Assembly (NCBI RefSeq): GCF_003003795.1
Contig: NZ_PVWK01000084.1
Span: 168,096 to 232,095 of the forward strand
DNA length: 64,000 nucleotides
DNA from: Stenomitos frigidus ULC18
GTDB taxonomy: Bacteria; Cyanobacteriota; Cyanobacteriia; Leptolyngbyales; Leptolyngbyaceae
Reading direction: 5' to 3'
A model generated the notes under the pieces. It was not told where the DNA came from, did no database searches, and worked only from the letters and a program-made list of their open reading frames with translations. Below are positions 56,082 to 64,000 of this stretch, piece after piece (within the stretch, counting starts at the first letter, position 1; each line of letters starts with the position of its first letter). A program made the translations under genes and the position numbers.

Positions 56082-56694
56082 ATAGTTAGGCTTCCCAGAA
56101 CAGCCACAATTACGCCCGGACAAAACCTAAAAAGATTGACCTGAAACGGCGATCGCAGGTGTCGAAACAATAGTCTGATCGAACATGTAGCGCCGCTGCT
56201 GAACTGAGGCTGCGTTGGAAAAACAGTCTTAACGTTTGGTAACCTTCAACATTTAATAGCCTTACAGGACACAATAATGAAGAGGAAGGCTGGCTTCTTT
56301 TCGACGATTTTGGACTGTTAAAGTGGAGGCTACCTTTGGATCTAGCGGGCTGGCATTAACAGATCATCCTTGTTTTTAGGAGAGTTTGAAATGCCTTATG
56401 TCCACTATATCTGGACAAAGTGTACGTCAGGAACGTAAAAAAGTGACAAATTCCTGAAAATTGCTGCGCTAGAGCATTGGTCGATCGTGGCCAACCACAC
56501 ATGACTAAAACACGGCTCTGTTTAACCCCATCAAGCGCTTTTAGCCCAACTGTGACAGCGTTACGCAGTACCACAGCGAAAGCGATACTCGTTTGAGTGT
56601 GGCTACGCCATGGGGCGTTAGGGTTTGCCCTTGTGGGAAGCGGTCTAACGCGTTGATCCATCCCTTCCTGCGGTAAGCGACGACCAGAGCGCTT

Positions 56695-56710
56695 CTACAA
56701 GCGCTTGTAG
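56695..56710. repeat. perfect 16-bp palindrome CTACAAGCGCTTGTAG
   Basis: The palindrome is flanked on the left by a further AGCGCTT that can pair with the internal AAGCGCT, allowing two alternative hairpins. No adjacent gene explains it. Confidence 0.6.
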
Positions 56711-56788
56711 TTAATTGGAGAGACACAGCAGTACGCTTGTCCAAACGGCAAGTCAGGATGCCTAACGTGTGAAGACAATGCAGTATTC

Positions 56789-56833
56789 AGCAATAATAAC
56801 CAAATGTCATCAGTGCATTAGGTTATTATTGCT
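56789..56833 (+). repeat. 13-bp inverted repeat AGCAATAATAACC/GGTTATTATTGCT
   Basis: Perfect arms (56789-56801 and 56821-56833) enclose 19 bases, in which AATG and CATT can extend the stem by four pairs. It could be a hairpin of a small RNA, a terminator or a miniature mobile element. Confidence 0.6.
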
Positions 56834-57081
56834 ATGAATCTCATCTACTCGGTTTCACCGAACCTAAGCCTTAAAGGTTGATTTGTGTCACATGCTTGCT
56901 CGTTACAGTGATGTATACAGTGAAGTGATATAAATTTAGCCGCTAACAGTTCATAACTAAAGTTCCGATTGTTAGGGTCTGGTCTTTGTTCGGCAAGCAA
57001 CCCTCTTTTAACGGTCTAGATTTTGGTTGCTTAGGCTAGCGTTAGCAAGGCTCTTAGCTTGAATGCCGACTTCATCGCCAG

Positions 57082-57102
57082 GTTTGTCAAAGTTTGTCAA
57101 AC
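57082..57102 (+). promoter_or_regulatory. double GTTTGTCAAA repeat upstream of the Crp/Fnr gene
   Basis: Two adjacent exact 10-bp copies (57082-57091, 57092-57101), and GTTTG-T-CAAAC in the second is itself a palindrome. It lies about 60 bases before the ATG at 57162, the right place for an operator or autoregulatory site. Confidence 0.4.
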
Positions 57103-57161
57103 AACTTTGCACCCTTGCACTATCATTTACCCTGACTTGAGAATTTTGACGCGGCAGTCAC

Positions 57162-57863
57162 ATGGAAGATCGGTATAGTCCCAGAGATGCTCAAGCTAAT
57201 ATATCGATTCGCTCCGCTCCTTTTTTTGAAGGTCTCCCGGAAACAGTAGTCGAAAAAGCGACCGCTCAGGTTGTGATGCGGAGCCATCCAGCCAACCAGG
57301 TGATTTTGCTAGAAAATGATTGGGGAAGCTCGGTGTACTTTATCTTGAACGGCTGGGTCAAGATTCGTACCTACAATCTCGATGGTAAGGAAGTAACGCT
57401 CAACATCTTAGGTAAAGGCGAGCTGTTTGGGGAAATGGCACCTCTGGACGAGGTACCCCGATCGACCGATGTCATTACTCTCGCTCCTACCGTAATTGGC
57501 AACATGCCCGCGCAGGACTTTGTCAATTTACTGCACACCGAACCTCAGTCAGGCATTCGATTAGCGCAGTTGATGGCACGTCGCCTGCGGCAAGTTAATC
57601 GTCGCTTGCGGCTACGTGAATCTGACAGCACCTCACGCGTGGCAGACATTCTTTTGTTTTTGGCCGATGGACAAGGTAAAAAAGTTTCAACGGGTACTGA
57701 AATCCCGAACCTGCCCCACCGTGAACTGAGTAGTCTTAGTGGACTGGCGCGCGAAACCGTAACGCGAGTGTTGAGCAAACTAGAAAAGAAAGGGCTGATT
57801 GTGCGTGAACGCGATACGCTCACGATTCCCGACCCTCATGCACTCGAACGGTTGATGATCTAG
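57162..57863 (+). CDS. Crp/Fnr family transcriptional regulator
   Basis: The 233-residue protein has an N-terminal cyclic-nucleotide-binding-like beta barrel (about residues 20-135, ILLENDWGSSVYFILNGWVK and GKGELFGEMAPLDEVPRS). A dimerisation helix (RLAQLMARRLRQVNRRLR) follows, then a winged helix-turn-helix (HRELSSLSGLARETVTRVLS, LEKKGLI). The phosphate-binding cassette GELFGEMAPLDEVPRST keeps the Glu and Arg-Ser/Thr expected for cAMP or cGMP binding, so ligand control is possible. It differs from NtcA. No iron-sulfur cysteines. Target genes unknown. Confidence 0.92.
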   Translation: MEDRYSPRDAQANISIRSAPFFEGLPETVVEKATAQVVMRSHPANQVILLENDWGSSVYFILNGWVKIRTYNLDGKEVTLNILGKGELFGEMAPLDEVPRSTDVITLAPTVIGNMPAQDFVNLLHTEPQSGIRLAQLMARRLRQVNRRLRLRESDSTSRVADILLFLADGQGKKVSTGTEIPNLPHRELSSLSGLARETVTRVLSKLEKKGLIVRERDTLTIPDPHALERLMI

Positions 57864-58090
57864 CCTGAGTTGATGCGTTAATCTGGGCCGCTCAGCGGCT
57901 GCTTGAAAAGTACAGAAAGTTGCCATCCTGCCCACGGTTGGAAGGTTGGGCGAATGATATGAAACCCGTTAAAACGGCTAAATGCTCGCCCTATAAGCCT
58001 TTTAGTCTCTTTAGTAGACTTCAATTAGTGAGCCCGTGGTTTTAGATGACGGGCGGATGATGCCATGAGCGAGGACTGTTCAAGCATCCT

Positions 58091-58453
58091 CTAAAGTAAA
58101 AAGCGATCGAGGGCTGCCTTTAATTCTTCAATCTCAGTTTCAATCTTGCCTTCTTTAGCAGCGCGACCGATGCATTCCGTTAAGTGCTCATCCAGGATCA
58201 TGCGGGCAACTCGATCAAGTGCTCCTCTGACAGCCGCAACTTGCACCAGCACATCTGGACAAGGACGACTCTCTTGCACCATTGTTTTGATGCCACGAAT
58301 ATGACCCTCAATGCGGGAAAGACGATTCAACACTCGCTTGAGTGACTCTTCACTATGGATATGCGTGTGTGTAGAGGCACTGTGATTGTGCTTATGGAGG
58401 TGAGCATCCTCTAGGCGATCGTGATCACGGCTGGTACGTTCAGAAGTTGCCAT
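58091..58453 (-). CDS. inrS: nickel-responsive CsoR/RcnR-family repressor (InrS-like)
   Basis: The 120-residue four-helix repressor keeps the metal residues of InrS: Cys65, His90 and Cys94 have the same spacing as Cys53, His78, Cys82 of Synechocystis InrS, and His33 corresponds to its His21. The N-terminus is very His-rich (HLHKHNHSASTHTHIH). In Synechocystis InrS represses the Ni exporter nrsD. No exporter gene is adjacent here, so regulation is in trans, or the sensor may bind another metal. Another CsoR-type (Cu) is less likely given the residues and the His tail. Confidence 0.85.
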   Translation of the reverse strand: MATSERTSRDHDRLEDAHLHKHNHSASTHTHIHSEESLKRVLNRLSRIEGHIRGIKTMVQESRPCPDVLVQVAAVRGALDRVARMILDEHLTECIGRAAKEGKIETEIEELKAALDRFLL

Positions 58454-58603
58454 TGAGGTTGGCTAATAGCAGAATGGGTACTCAAGATTCTAGCCCAGGT
58501 CAAACCCTGGTTGACATCACGAGCACAGTTTGAGGGTTAGACTGTCAAAATAGATGTGATGTAGAGATATTTCAGCTCTGTTTGATACCAGTAGGTTGGT
58601 GCT

Positions 58604-59800
58604 ATGCGATTCTCACCCCTTTCTCGCTTGTTCCGCCCCTTTATGAAGACTGTTCTGATGGGTGTGCTGGCAGTGACATTCATCTTTACGGCGCTGCCAG
58701 TCACACCCGCTCAGGCAGACGATTTACCCTTAGTCGCTGCTGTCAACCCGGCACAGCTAAAAGATGACGCTGGAAAGGGTAGCTTTGTAGCAAAGGCGGT
58801 CAATCAGGTCGGTCCTGCAGTCGTCCGTATCGATACAGAACGGACAGTTACACGCCGCGCCGCCCCCGATCCAATGTTGGAAGACCCGTTCTTTCGCCGC
58901 TTTTTTGGTGAAGAGGGCTTTCCGCAGTCGCCCCGCGAGGAGCATCTGAGAGGTCAGGGGTCGGGCTTTATTGTCGATCGTAGCGGTGTTATTTTGACCA
59001 ATTCTCACGTTGTTAATGGCGCTGATAAGGTCACAGTAACGCTGAAGGATGGACGTACCTTCGAAGGAAAGGTGCGCGGTGCTGATGAAGTGACAGATCT
59101 GGCAGTCGTAAAAATTGATGGCAGTAATTTGCCCGTTGTCTCTCTGGGAAATTCTGACCAAATTCAAGTTGGGGACTGGGCGATCGCGGTTGGCAATCCA
59201 TTGGGCTTGGATAACACCGTCACACTGGGCATTATCAGCACGCTGAAGCGCTCCAGTGCTCAGGTGGGCATCCCCGACAAGCGGTTGGATTTTATTCAAA
59301 CTGACGCCGCAATTAATCCCGGTAACTCTGGCGGTCCGTTAGTGAATGACCAGGGTGAAGTGATTGGCATCAACACGGCTATTCGGGCAGATGCGATGGG
59401 TATTGGGTTTGCCATTCCTATCAACAAAGCGAAAACCATCAAAGACCAGTTAGCAAAAGGTGAACGCATTGTGCATCCATATTTGGGTGTGCAGATGACG
59501 ATGCTGACTCCAGAACTCGCCAGACAAAACAATAGCGACCCCAATTCTGCTTTCATGGTGCCAGAAGTGACCGGCGTGATTGTTGTCCGTGTGTTGCCTA
59601 ATACACCGGCTGCTAAGGCGGGTCTGCGACGGGGTGACGTGATCACTCAAATCGACGAACAGACGATTACAACAGCAGAACAACTCCAGACGATCGTGGA
59701 AAATAGTCGCCTGGGTCAAACACTGAAAGTAAAAGTGCAGCGCGGCGATGTGACGAAGCAATTGCCCGTTCAGACTGCTGAATTGCAAAACGCAGCCTAG
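58604..59800 (+). CDS. HtrA/Deg-family serine protease
   Basis: The 398-residue protease has a signal peptide (hydrophobic about 15-37, PAQA cleavage) and a trypsin-like domain with catalytic His135 (LTNSHVVNG), Asp165 ([10 protein letters not shown]) and Ser242 ([11 protein letters not shown]). One C-terminal PDZ domain (about 285-390, [20 protein letters not shown]) follows. Acts in periplasmic or lumenal protein quality control. Cyanobacteria have three paralogues (hhoA, hhoB, htrA), and I do not decide between them. The start at 58604 lacks a clear ribosome site; ATG at 58643 also leaves a signal peptide. Confidence 0.94.
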   Translation: MRFSPLSRLFRPFMKTVLMGVLAVTFIFTALPVTPAQADDLPLVAAVNPAQLKDDAGKGSFVAKAVNQVGPAVVRIDTERTVTRRAAPDPMLEDPFFRRFFGEEGFPQSPREEHLRGQGSGFIVDRSGVILTNSHVVNGADKVTVTLKDGRTFEGKVRGADEVTDLAVVKIDGSNLPVVSLGNSDQIQVGDWAIAVGNPLGLDNTVTLGIISTLKRSSAQVGIPDKRLDFIQTDAAINPGNSGGPLVNDQGEVIGINTAIRADAMGIGFAIPINKAKTIKDQLAKGERIVHPYLGVQMTMLTPELARQNNSDPNSAFMVPEVTGVIVVRVLPNTPAAKAGLRRGDVITQIDEQTITTAEQLQTIVENSRLGQTLKVKVQRGDVTKQLPVQTAELQNAA

Positions 59801-59831
59801 AGCGATCGACCTCACTGTCGCAGTCGTTAAG

Positions 59832-59870
59832 CATCGGAGACAGCGCAGAGGTTCTGCGCTGTCTCCGATG
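59832..59870. terminator. perfect 17-bp hairpin between convergent genes
   Basis: CATCGGAGACAGCGCAG (59832-59848), five-base loop, CTGCGCTGTCTCCGATG (59854-59870). It lies after the HtrA stop and before the end of the AarF/UbiB-like gene and can act for both. No T tract. Confidence 0.75.
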
Positions 59871-59888
59871 GGCCATAGAAACGATGCT

Positions 59889-61565
59889 CTATCTGACTAG
59901 CCGACTAACACGCTCTCGAATAGCAAGTGTGATGAGGGAACGAATTAAGAAGAGTGTGCCCAGTCCAGCCAGCCCAAAGGCGGCGAAGGCCCATAGTTTA
60001 TACGAGCCCACCAGTAAAACAGCACCAGACAGCAGCGAAAACCCAGTTAAACAAGCATAGATCAAGCTTTTAAGGGCGAGATTGATCGATTGGATCGCAC
60101 GATCGGTTTCCAGCGATCGTGCCTGCAGTTCGAGTTCTCCTTGCTCTAAGCGTTCTTCCAGGCGTTGAATTAAGCGTTCTGTGGCATTGGGCTGGCGGAG
60201 CCTATAGGTAATATACTCACGCGCTTGTTTCGTCAATTCGCCAAGACCGCTGCCTTGTCCCTTTGCTACCGTAATGCTTTTCACAAATGGCTTGGCGGAT
60301 TCCATCAGGCTGTATTGAGGGTCAAGGTCACGCGCAACGCCATCTAACGTCGTCAGCGCCTTTAGAATAAACGTCATTTTAGCGGGCAAGCGAAAGGGTT
60401 GCTGAGCAAACAGTGCCGAAACCTCCTGCTTTACCTGGCTAAATTCTTGTAGCGCGATCGGTTTTTCGGTAAAGCGTTCCAGCACAAAGCCCATGACGCG
60501 ACGAATGGGCATCATATCTGCGACGGGTTCCAGCAGTCCCATCGTTGTAAGGGTATGAATGACCTGGTCGGTATCCTTGCGGAGGACAGCGAAAAAGGTT
60601 CGCACCATTTGATCTTTGTCGATCGACTTGACTTCTGCCATCATGCCGAAATCGTAGAAGATCAGGCAGCCATCGGGACTAACCGCCATATTGCCGGGGT
60701 GGGGATCAGCCTGAAAGAAGCCATCTTGCAATAATTGCTTCAAGTAAGAGCAAATACCGAGTTGGTTGACTTCTTTAACATTGATGCCGATTGCTTCCAG
60801 GCTTTGACGATCGTTAATCTTGATGCCTGGCACATAGTCCATCGTCAACACTTTCTTGGTGGTGTATTTCGGGTACACCTTTGGGGCAACAATGCGGGCG
60901 TGGTCACGAAAATTATGACGGAAACGATCGGCATTGATCGCCTCTTGCACGTAGTCGATTTCCTGGTACAGCACCTGGGCAAACTCTTCATAGATGGCAT
61001 CCAGGTCATATTCCCGTGTCATAGGGAGATAGCGCTGACAAAACCGGAGCAAGCGCCGCAACACCCTGAAATCCAGGTCAAATAGTGTTTCAAGTCCGGG
61101 GCGCTGTACTTTAATAACCACCTCTTCACCCGTATGCAGTTGCGCTTTGTGCACTTGCCCCAGGCTAGCTGCCGCGATCGGTACAGGGTCAAAATCTCCA
61201 TAGAGGGTATAAAGCGAACCACCCAGTTCAGCTTCAATGGTGGCAATTGCGTCATCAGCAGCAAAGGGAGGCACTCGATCCTGAAGTTGACCCAGTGCTT
61301 GAATGTATTCTGGCGGCAACAGGTCGCCTCGTGTGGAAAGCGCTTGCCCGATCTTAATAAACGTGGGGCCCAAATCAAGCAGTGTGCCCACTAACCACTG
61401 GGCGCGTCGATTGCGATGCTGCGGAAACCGACGGGCGATCGTGCCATCCCACCACAAATAGCCCATCAACCGCGCTGCGGACAGAAAGATGTCTGTCTGC
61501 CGTGCCAGCAGCGACTGCTTAGCACGTTGCCAACGAAGTGACTTAGGCGTGGCGGACTTGAGCAT
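59889..61565 (-). CDS. ABC1/AarF/UbiB family atypical kinase
   Basis: The 558-residue protein has the family's KxGQ motif in FIKIGQALSTRGDLLPPEYI, an Ala-rich loop AAASLGQVHKAQL, VVIKVQRPG (Lys), ADPHPGNMAV (catalytic Asp/Asn) and the DFG-like YDFGMM. Two C-terminal membrane spans (about 500-540) anchor it. Homologues support prenylquinone metabolism (ubiquinone in proteobacteria, plastoquinone/tocopherol in plastids) and are kept at plastoglobules or membranes; the substrate in cyanobacteria is uncertain. ATG at 61565. Confidence 0.94.
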   Translation of the reverse strand: MLKSATPKSLRWQRAKQSLLARQTDIFLSAARLMGYLWWDGTIARRFPQHRNRRAQWLVGTLLDLGPTFIKIGQALSTRGDLLPPEYIQALGQLQDRVPPFAADDAIATIEAELGGSLYTLYGDFDPVPIAAASLGQVHKAQLHTGEEVVIKVQRPGLETLFDLDFRVLRRLLRFCQRYLPMTREYDLDAIYEEFAQVLYQEIDYVQEAINADRFRHNFRDHARIVAPKVYPKYTTKKVLTMDYVPGIKINDRQSLEAIGINVKEVNQLGICSYLKQLLQDGFFQADPHPGNMAVSPDGCLIFYDFGMMAEVKSIDKDQMVRTFFAVLRKDTDQVIHTLTTMGLLEPVADMMPIRRVMGFVLERFTEKPIALQEFSQVKQEVSALFAQQPFRLPAKMTFILKALTTLDGVARDLDPQYSLMESAKPFVKSITVAKGQGSGLGELTKQAREYITYRLRQPNATERLIQRLEERLEQGELELQARSLETDRAIQSINLALKSLIYACLTGFSLLSGAVLLVGSYKLWAFAAFGLAGLGTLFLIRSLITLAIRERVSRLVR

Positions 61566-61816
61566 ACTATCGACTATATTCCATTTAGCCTAACCGTTCA
61601 GAAAGAATGCTGTCCTGAATAGTACTGACTGCTTACTTGTTCCAGGAGCGGGGAGGGAGTCCGGAGTCCAAATTCACAAAGGCCGATGACTTCATGTCGT
61701 AAGCCGAGCCGTCTGCTATTTCTCTGATATTTCAAGTTTACTGGTTAGAACAGCGCCGGCAATAGATTGAGCAGGCTCTGCTGTCACGATGGTTATATGA
61801 GCCCATGCAATCTCGT

Positions 61817-63919
61817 CTAAGGCAATTCATGGTGGGTAAGGGTTTGCGGCAAGATGAGCGTCAAACAAGTTTCGTAGGTGTGTGCATCTTCAGTCACGCG
61901 GCTGGAGGCAGTGATATCACCATTCAAGTGCTGCACTAAAGATTTTACAAGTGCCAAGCCTAAACCAGTGCCCTGCACGGCATTTTGAGTCGCACCCTGA
62001 CAGCGTTTGAATTTTTCAAAGATAAGGGGCAATTCATCAGGTGCAATGCCCTGTCCAACGTTGCTAACCGTCACGATAATCTGATCGCTCGGTGAATTTT
62101 TGCTTTGCGTGACATGGAGTTGAACGCGACTGTTGGGGTTGGAGTATTTGCCAGCATTTGTCAGGAGTTCAAACAGAACCCGCCGCAGGCTATCGCGATC
62201 GCTCAATAGGCGTAGCGATCGCTTGGGTAGCTTCGTTTCTAAGGTCAGCCCCTTGGACGACCACTTTTGTTGAAACTGCCTGATCAGATCCTGTATCAAC
62301 GCTTTTAAATCAATTTCTTGCAGCTGAACCGCAACCTGATTCGATTCCAATTCCTGCAGTCCCAACAAGTCGTTGATAAGATTGGTTTCCTGAGCGCATT
62401 GCTGTTCCAAAATGTCTAAATAACGGATGCTACGCTCGCTGGACAAGCCCACTTGTCGTAACATGCGGATCGCCATCGTCATACTGGTGAGCGGTGTCCG
62501 CAACTCATGGCTGACGGTACTGAGAAACTCATCTTTCGCCTGGTTCAAATGCCGTAGCTGATCCAGTTGATAGCGGGTGCGATCGTACAGCTTGGCTTGT
62601 ACTGATAAACTCTCGCGCAGTTCGGCAGTGCGCTTTTCGACTAAAGACTGCACCTGTCGTAGAGTCTCAGTTTGAATAATGGCAGTGCTGACTTGCATAC
62701 TGACCAGCTGCACCAGCTCCAAATCTTCTGGCTGCCAAAGGCGGGGTTGATCTTGCTGGAAAACAAGAAAGCCTAACACAACGCCTTTGCTCTCTAAGGG
62801 CGCTAGTAGGATTGTCGGCAATGACTCTACGTGAAACGTTGTGGCAACCTGATTGTTCGAGTACGTTGAAGCAGCGACATCTGATTTTGATTGGGCTAGC
62901 TGTCCATTTGTCAGCATGGCGGGGCTGTCAGGATCTAGAAAGGCCTGTTGGCAGAGGGTACATTCTGATAACCAAAACGATTGGTTGGTGGTTGTGGTCT
63001 CAGCTTGAGTCGATACTGTTGAGGTCTCTTGATGGAGGGTTAAGGTCTCTCGATCAACGGCATCGCTAAGCCACTCGTGGGCAACGCTCACCCTAATTTT
63101 TGGGAGGTGCGCTTGAGCCCGGTTCCGGAAAAGAGGGTCCCAGTGTTTCAATCGCAACAGCATAGCTCGCTGCACTTGTAGCGCTTGAGCAGTCCCATCT
63201 GTGGCGAGCTTTAAGATGGCGCTGAGATCAGAGGCGTTGTGAATGGCCAATGTGAGTTGGTTGACCACTTGCTGATGCTGCATCTGCTGGCTGAGCTGAT
63301 GCTGAAGCCGACGCTGTTCGATCGTGCTGGCAACCTGATAAGACACGGTTTGAAGTCCTGCGATTTCTGATTGAGTCCAGCGGTGGGGGCGTGATCGCAT
63401 AAAACTAATGGCTCCATTCACACGGCCTTGAACATGTGTTGTCGTGCCTAAAACAGCAGCGACCTGTAACGGTAATGCCTGCAACGATGTGACAGGCTGC
63501 CAGATTTCAAGGAATTTACGTGCCTTTAATGCTGCTGTGTGATGGGTCTGTACAGCCTCAACAGACTCGATCGCGGTGGCGGATGAATCCGCTTGCCAAT
63601 CCTCAAACATAGCAGGCATGGTCTTCAACGGCTCCAGGGGCAGTGGTGGTGCATCGGCTAACCAGTAAACGACTTGGGCAATGGCGTCTGTCGGATAGAG
63701 GAGAGCGATCGCACAACCATCTGCATTGAATGCATTGCCGAGGCAGGCGGCAAGGTCAGTCAGCATCTGGCTAAAATCGGGCTGACTTGAGGTGATTTGC
63801 AGCATCTGCTGCCACAGCGTGGTGAGGTTTGCAGGTTGCTGCATGTGCGAACTAGGGGCTTCTTCTGGCAAGACCACTCTGAGGGTGGGAGACAAGAATG
63901 AGCGCGGTCTTGTGACCAC
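61817..63919 (-). CDS. GAF-domain sensor histidine kinase
   Basis: The 700-residue kinase has two GAF domains (about 30-190 and 225-410), a short coiled coil and a HisKA domain with the phosphorylated His471 (STVSHELRTPLTS). The HATPase domain has LTNAGKYSNPNS (N box), VSNVGQGIAPDELP (G1) and GTGLGLALVKSL (G2). No membrane span, so it is a cytosolic sensor. The first GAF lacks an evident bilin cysteine, as does the second; the ligand is unknown. No response regulator is adjacent within the window. Start GTG at 63919; an ATG at 63844 is an alternative. Confidence 0.93.
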   Translation of the reverse strand: MVTRPRSFLSPTLRVVLPEEAPSSHMQQPANLTTLWQQMLQITSSQPDFSQMLTDLAACLGNAFNADGCAIALLYPTDAIAQVVYWLADAPPLPLEPLKTMPAMFEDWQADSSATAIESVEAVQTHHTAALKARKFLEIWQPVTSLQALPLQVAAVLGTTTHVQGRVNGAISFMRSRPHRWTQSEIAGLQTVSYQVASTIEQRRLQHQLSQQMQHQQVVNQLTLAIHNASDLSAILKLATDGTAQALQVQRAMLLRLKHWDPLFRNRAQAHLPKIRVSVAHEWLSDAVDRETLTLHQETSTVSTQAETTTTNQSFWLSECTLCQQAFLDPDSPAMLTNGQLAQSKSDVAASTYSNNQVATTFHVESLPTILLAPLESKGVVLGFLVFQQDQPRLWQPEDLELVQLVSMQVSTAIIQTETLRQVQSLVEKRTAELRESLSVQAKLYDRTRYQLDQLRHLNQAKDEFLSTVSHELRTPLTSMTMAIRMLRQVGLSSERSIRYLDILEQQCAQETNLINDLLGLQELESNQVAVQLQEIDLKALIQDLIRQFQQKWSSKGLTLETKLPKRSLRLLSDRDSLRRVLFELLTNAGKYSNPNSRVQLHVTQSKNSPSDQIIVTVSNVGQGIAPDELPLIFEKFKRCQGATQNAVQGTGLGLALVKSLVQHLNGDITASSRVTEDAHTYETCLTLILPQTLTHHELP

Positions 63920-63934
63920 ACTTAGGAACGTGGA

Positions 63935-64000
63935 TTAAATAACCTGTAATTCTGGTTTAGCCGTGTAATTCCATTGCGGTAGAAACTCATCAAAGACAAT
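63935..64000 (-). CDS. 3' end of a gene cut by the window edge (21 codons)
   Basis: The minus strand is open from the window end to TAA (63937-63935): IVFDEFLPQWNYTAK and PELQVI. The pattern of a WLP-like helix followed by KPELQV resembles the end of GyrI-like/effector-binding domains, but the piece is too short to decide. The kinase start GTG lies 15 bases downstream, so both may belong to one operon. Confidence 0.4.
   Translation of the reverse strand: MVFDEFLPQWNYTAKPELQVI

Larger units (their letters stand above)
55990..57161. other. gene-poor, palindrome-rich intergenic region
   Basis: Almost 1.2 kb without a gene I can support. The minus-strand frames at 56356-56661 and 56541-56744 have no recognisable family pattern. 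It contains an 11-bp tandem repeat (56039-56081), a 16-bp palindrome (56695-56710), a 13-bp inverted repeat (56789-56833) and the direct repeat at 57082-57102. It may hold a decayed mobile element or an unrecognised RNA gene. Confidence 0.5.

Noticed and set aside
56356..56744. Two short minus-strand frames in the gene-poor region, suspected transposase remains
   Set aside because: I could not see DDE, HTH or TnpB-type motifs in any frame, so I do not call a mobile element.

Overview
The window is chromosomal DNA from a cyanobacterium, most likely a filamentous Leptolyngbya-like lineage; I cannot fix the genus. Several things support this. The beta-prime RNA polymerase subunit is split into rpoC1 and rpoC2. 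The HIP1 octamer GCGATCGC recurs throughout (for example at 504-511 and 924-931). There are genes for NdhM, a CrtH-type carotene isomerase, a phycobilin-type heme oxygenase and an InrS-type nickel sensor. Short palindromic and heptanucleotide repeats typical of cyanobacteria are scattered between genes. There is no CRISPR array, no intact insertion sequence and no rRNA operon. Gene density is that of a core chromosome.

Layout. 1-5.1 kb: 3' part of an M16 peptidase, a secreted cupredoxin, map and two conserved unknowns. 5.2-9.1 kb: YggT, a glycine-zipper protein, upp, crtH and a small unknown. 9.8-14.8 kb: a Mo-nitrogenase C-terminal domain protein, a CobW-type GTPase, heme oxygenase, ndhM, coaE and a YbjN-like protein. 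14.9-25.5 kb: tldD, a CapA-like protein, an aldose epimerase, a HAD phosphatase, two membrane glycosyltransferases and a SyrD/PvdE-type ABC exporter. 25.5-31 kb: hemL, a ChaB-like protein, hslO, an SRPBCC-like protein, a membrane-anchored thioredoxin-like protein, hisD and rpsT. 31.1-41.8 kb: the tatD-rpoB-rpoC1-rpoC2 transcription cluster, with a near-consensus promoter before rpoB, a strong hairpin between rpoB and rpoC1 and a terminator after rpoC2. 41.8-50.1 kb: a DUF1611 protein, a degenerate tRNA, an exported MnSOD, an RND efflux pump with its adaptor, a broken recQ remnant and a DUF6335 protein. 50.3-56 kb: a 1240-residue coiled-coil and repeat protein followed by an Hsp70/actin-fold ATPase. 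56-64 kb: a gene-poor palindrome-rich stretch, a Crp/Fnr regulator, an InrS-like sensor, an HtrA protease, an AarF/UbiB kinase, a GAF histidine kinase and a 21-codon ORF end cut by the window edge.

The most unusual feature is the junction of the two large genes at about 52.27 kb. The 1240-residue reading frame ends right after a run of ten A (coding strand) that contains the dnaX-type slippery heptamer A AAA AAG. The -1 frame is open from there into the ATPase gene, whose only possible independent start is a poor TTG. Either programmed slippage makes a fusion of about 1890 residues, or the gene is one protein split by a homopolymer indel. The C-terminal third of the upstream protein carries at least seven copies of a short motif of the type F-T-L-E-G-x-D-D-L-F, which look like docking peptides.

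Most other genes are housekeeping genes of tetrapyrrole, carotenoid, nucleotide and cofactor metabolism, transcription, protein quality control, metal homeostasis and envelope export.
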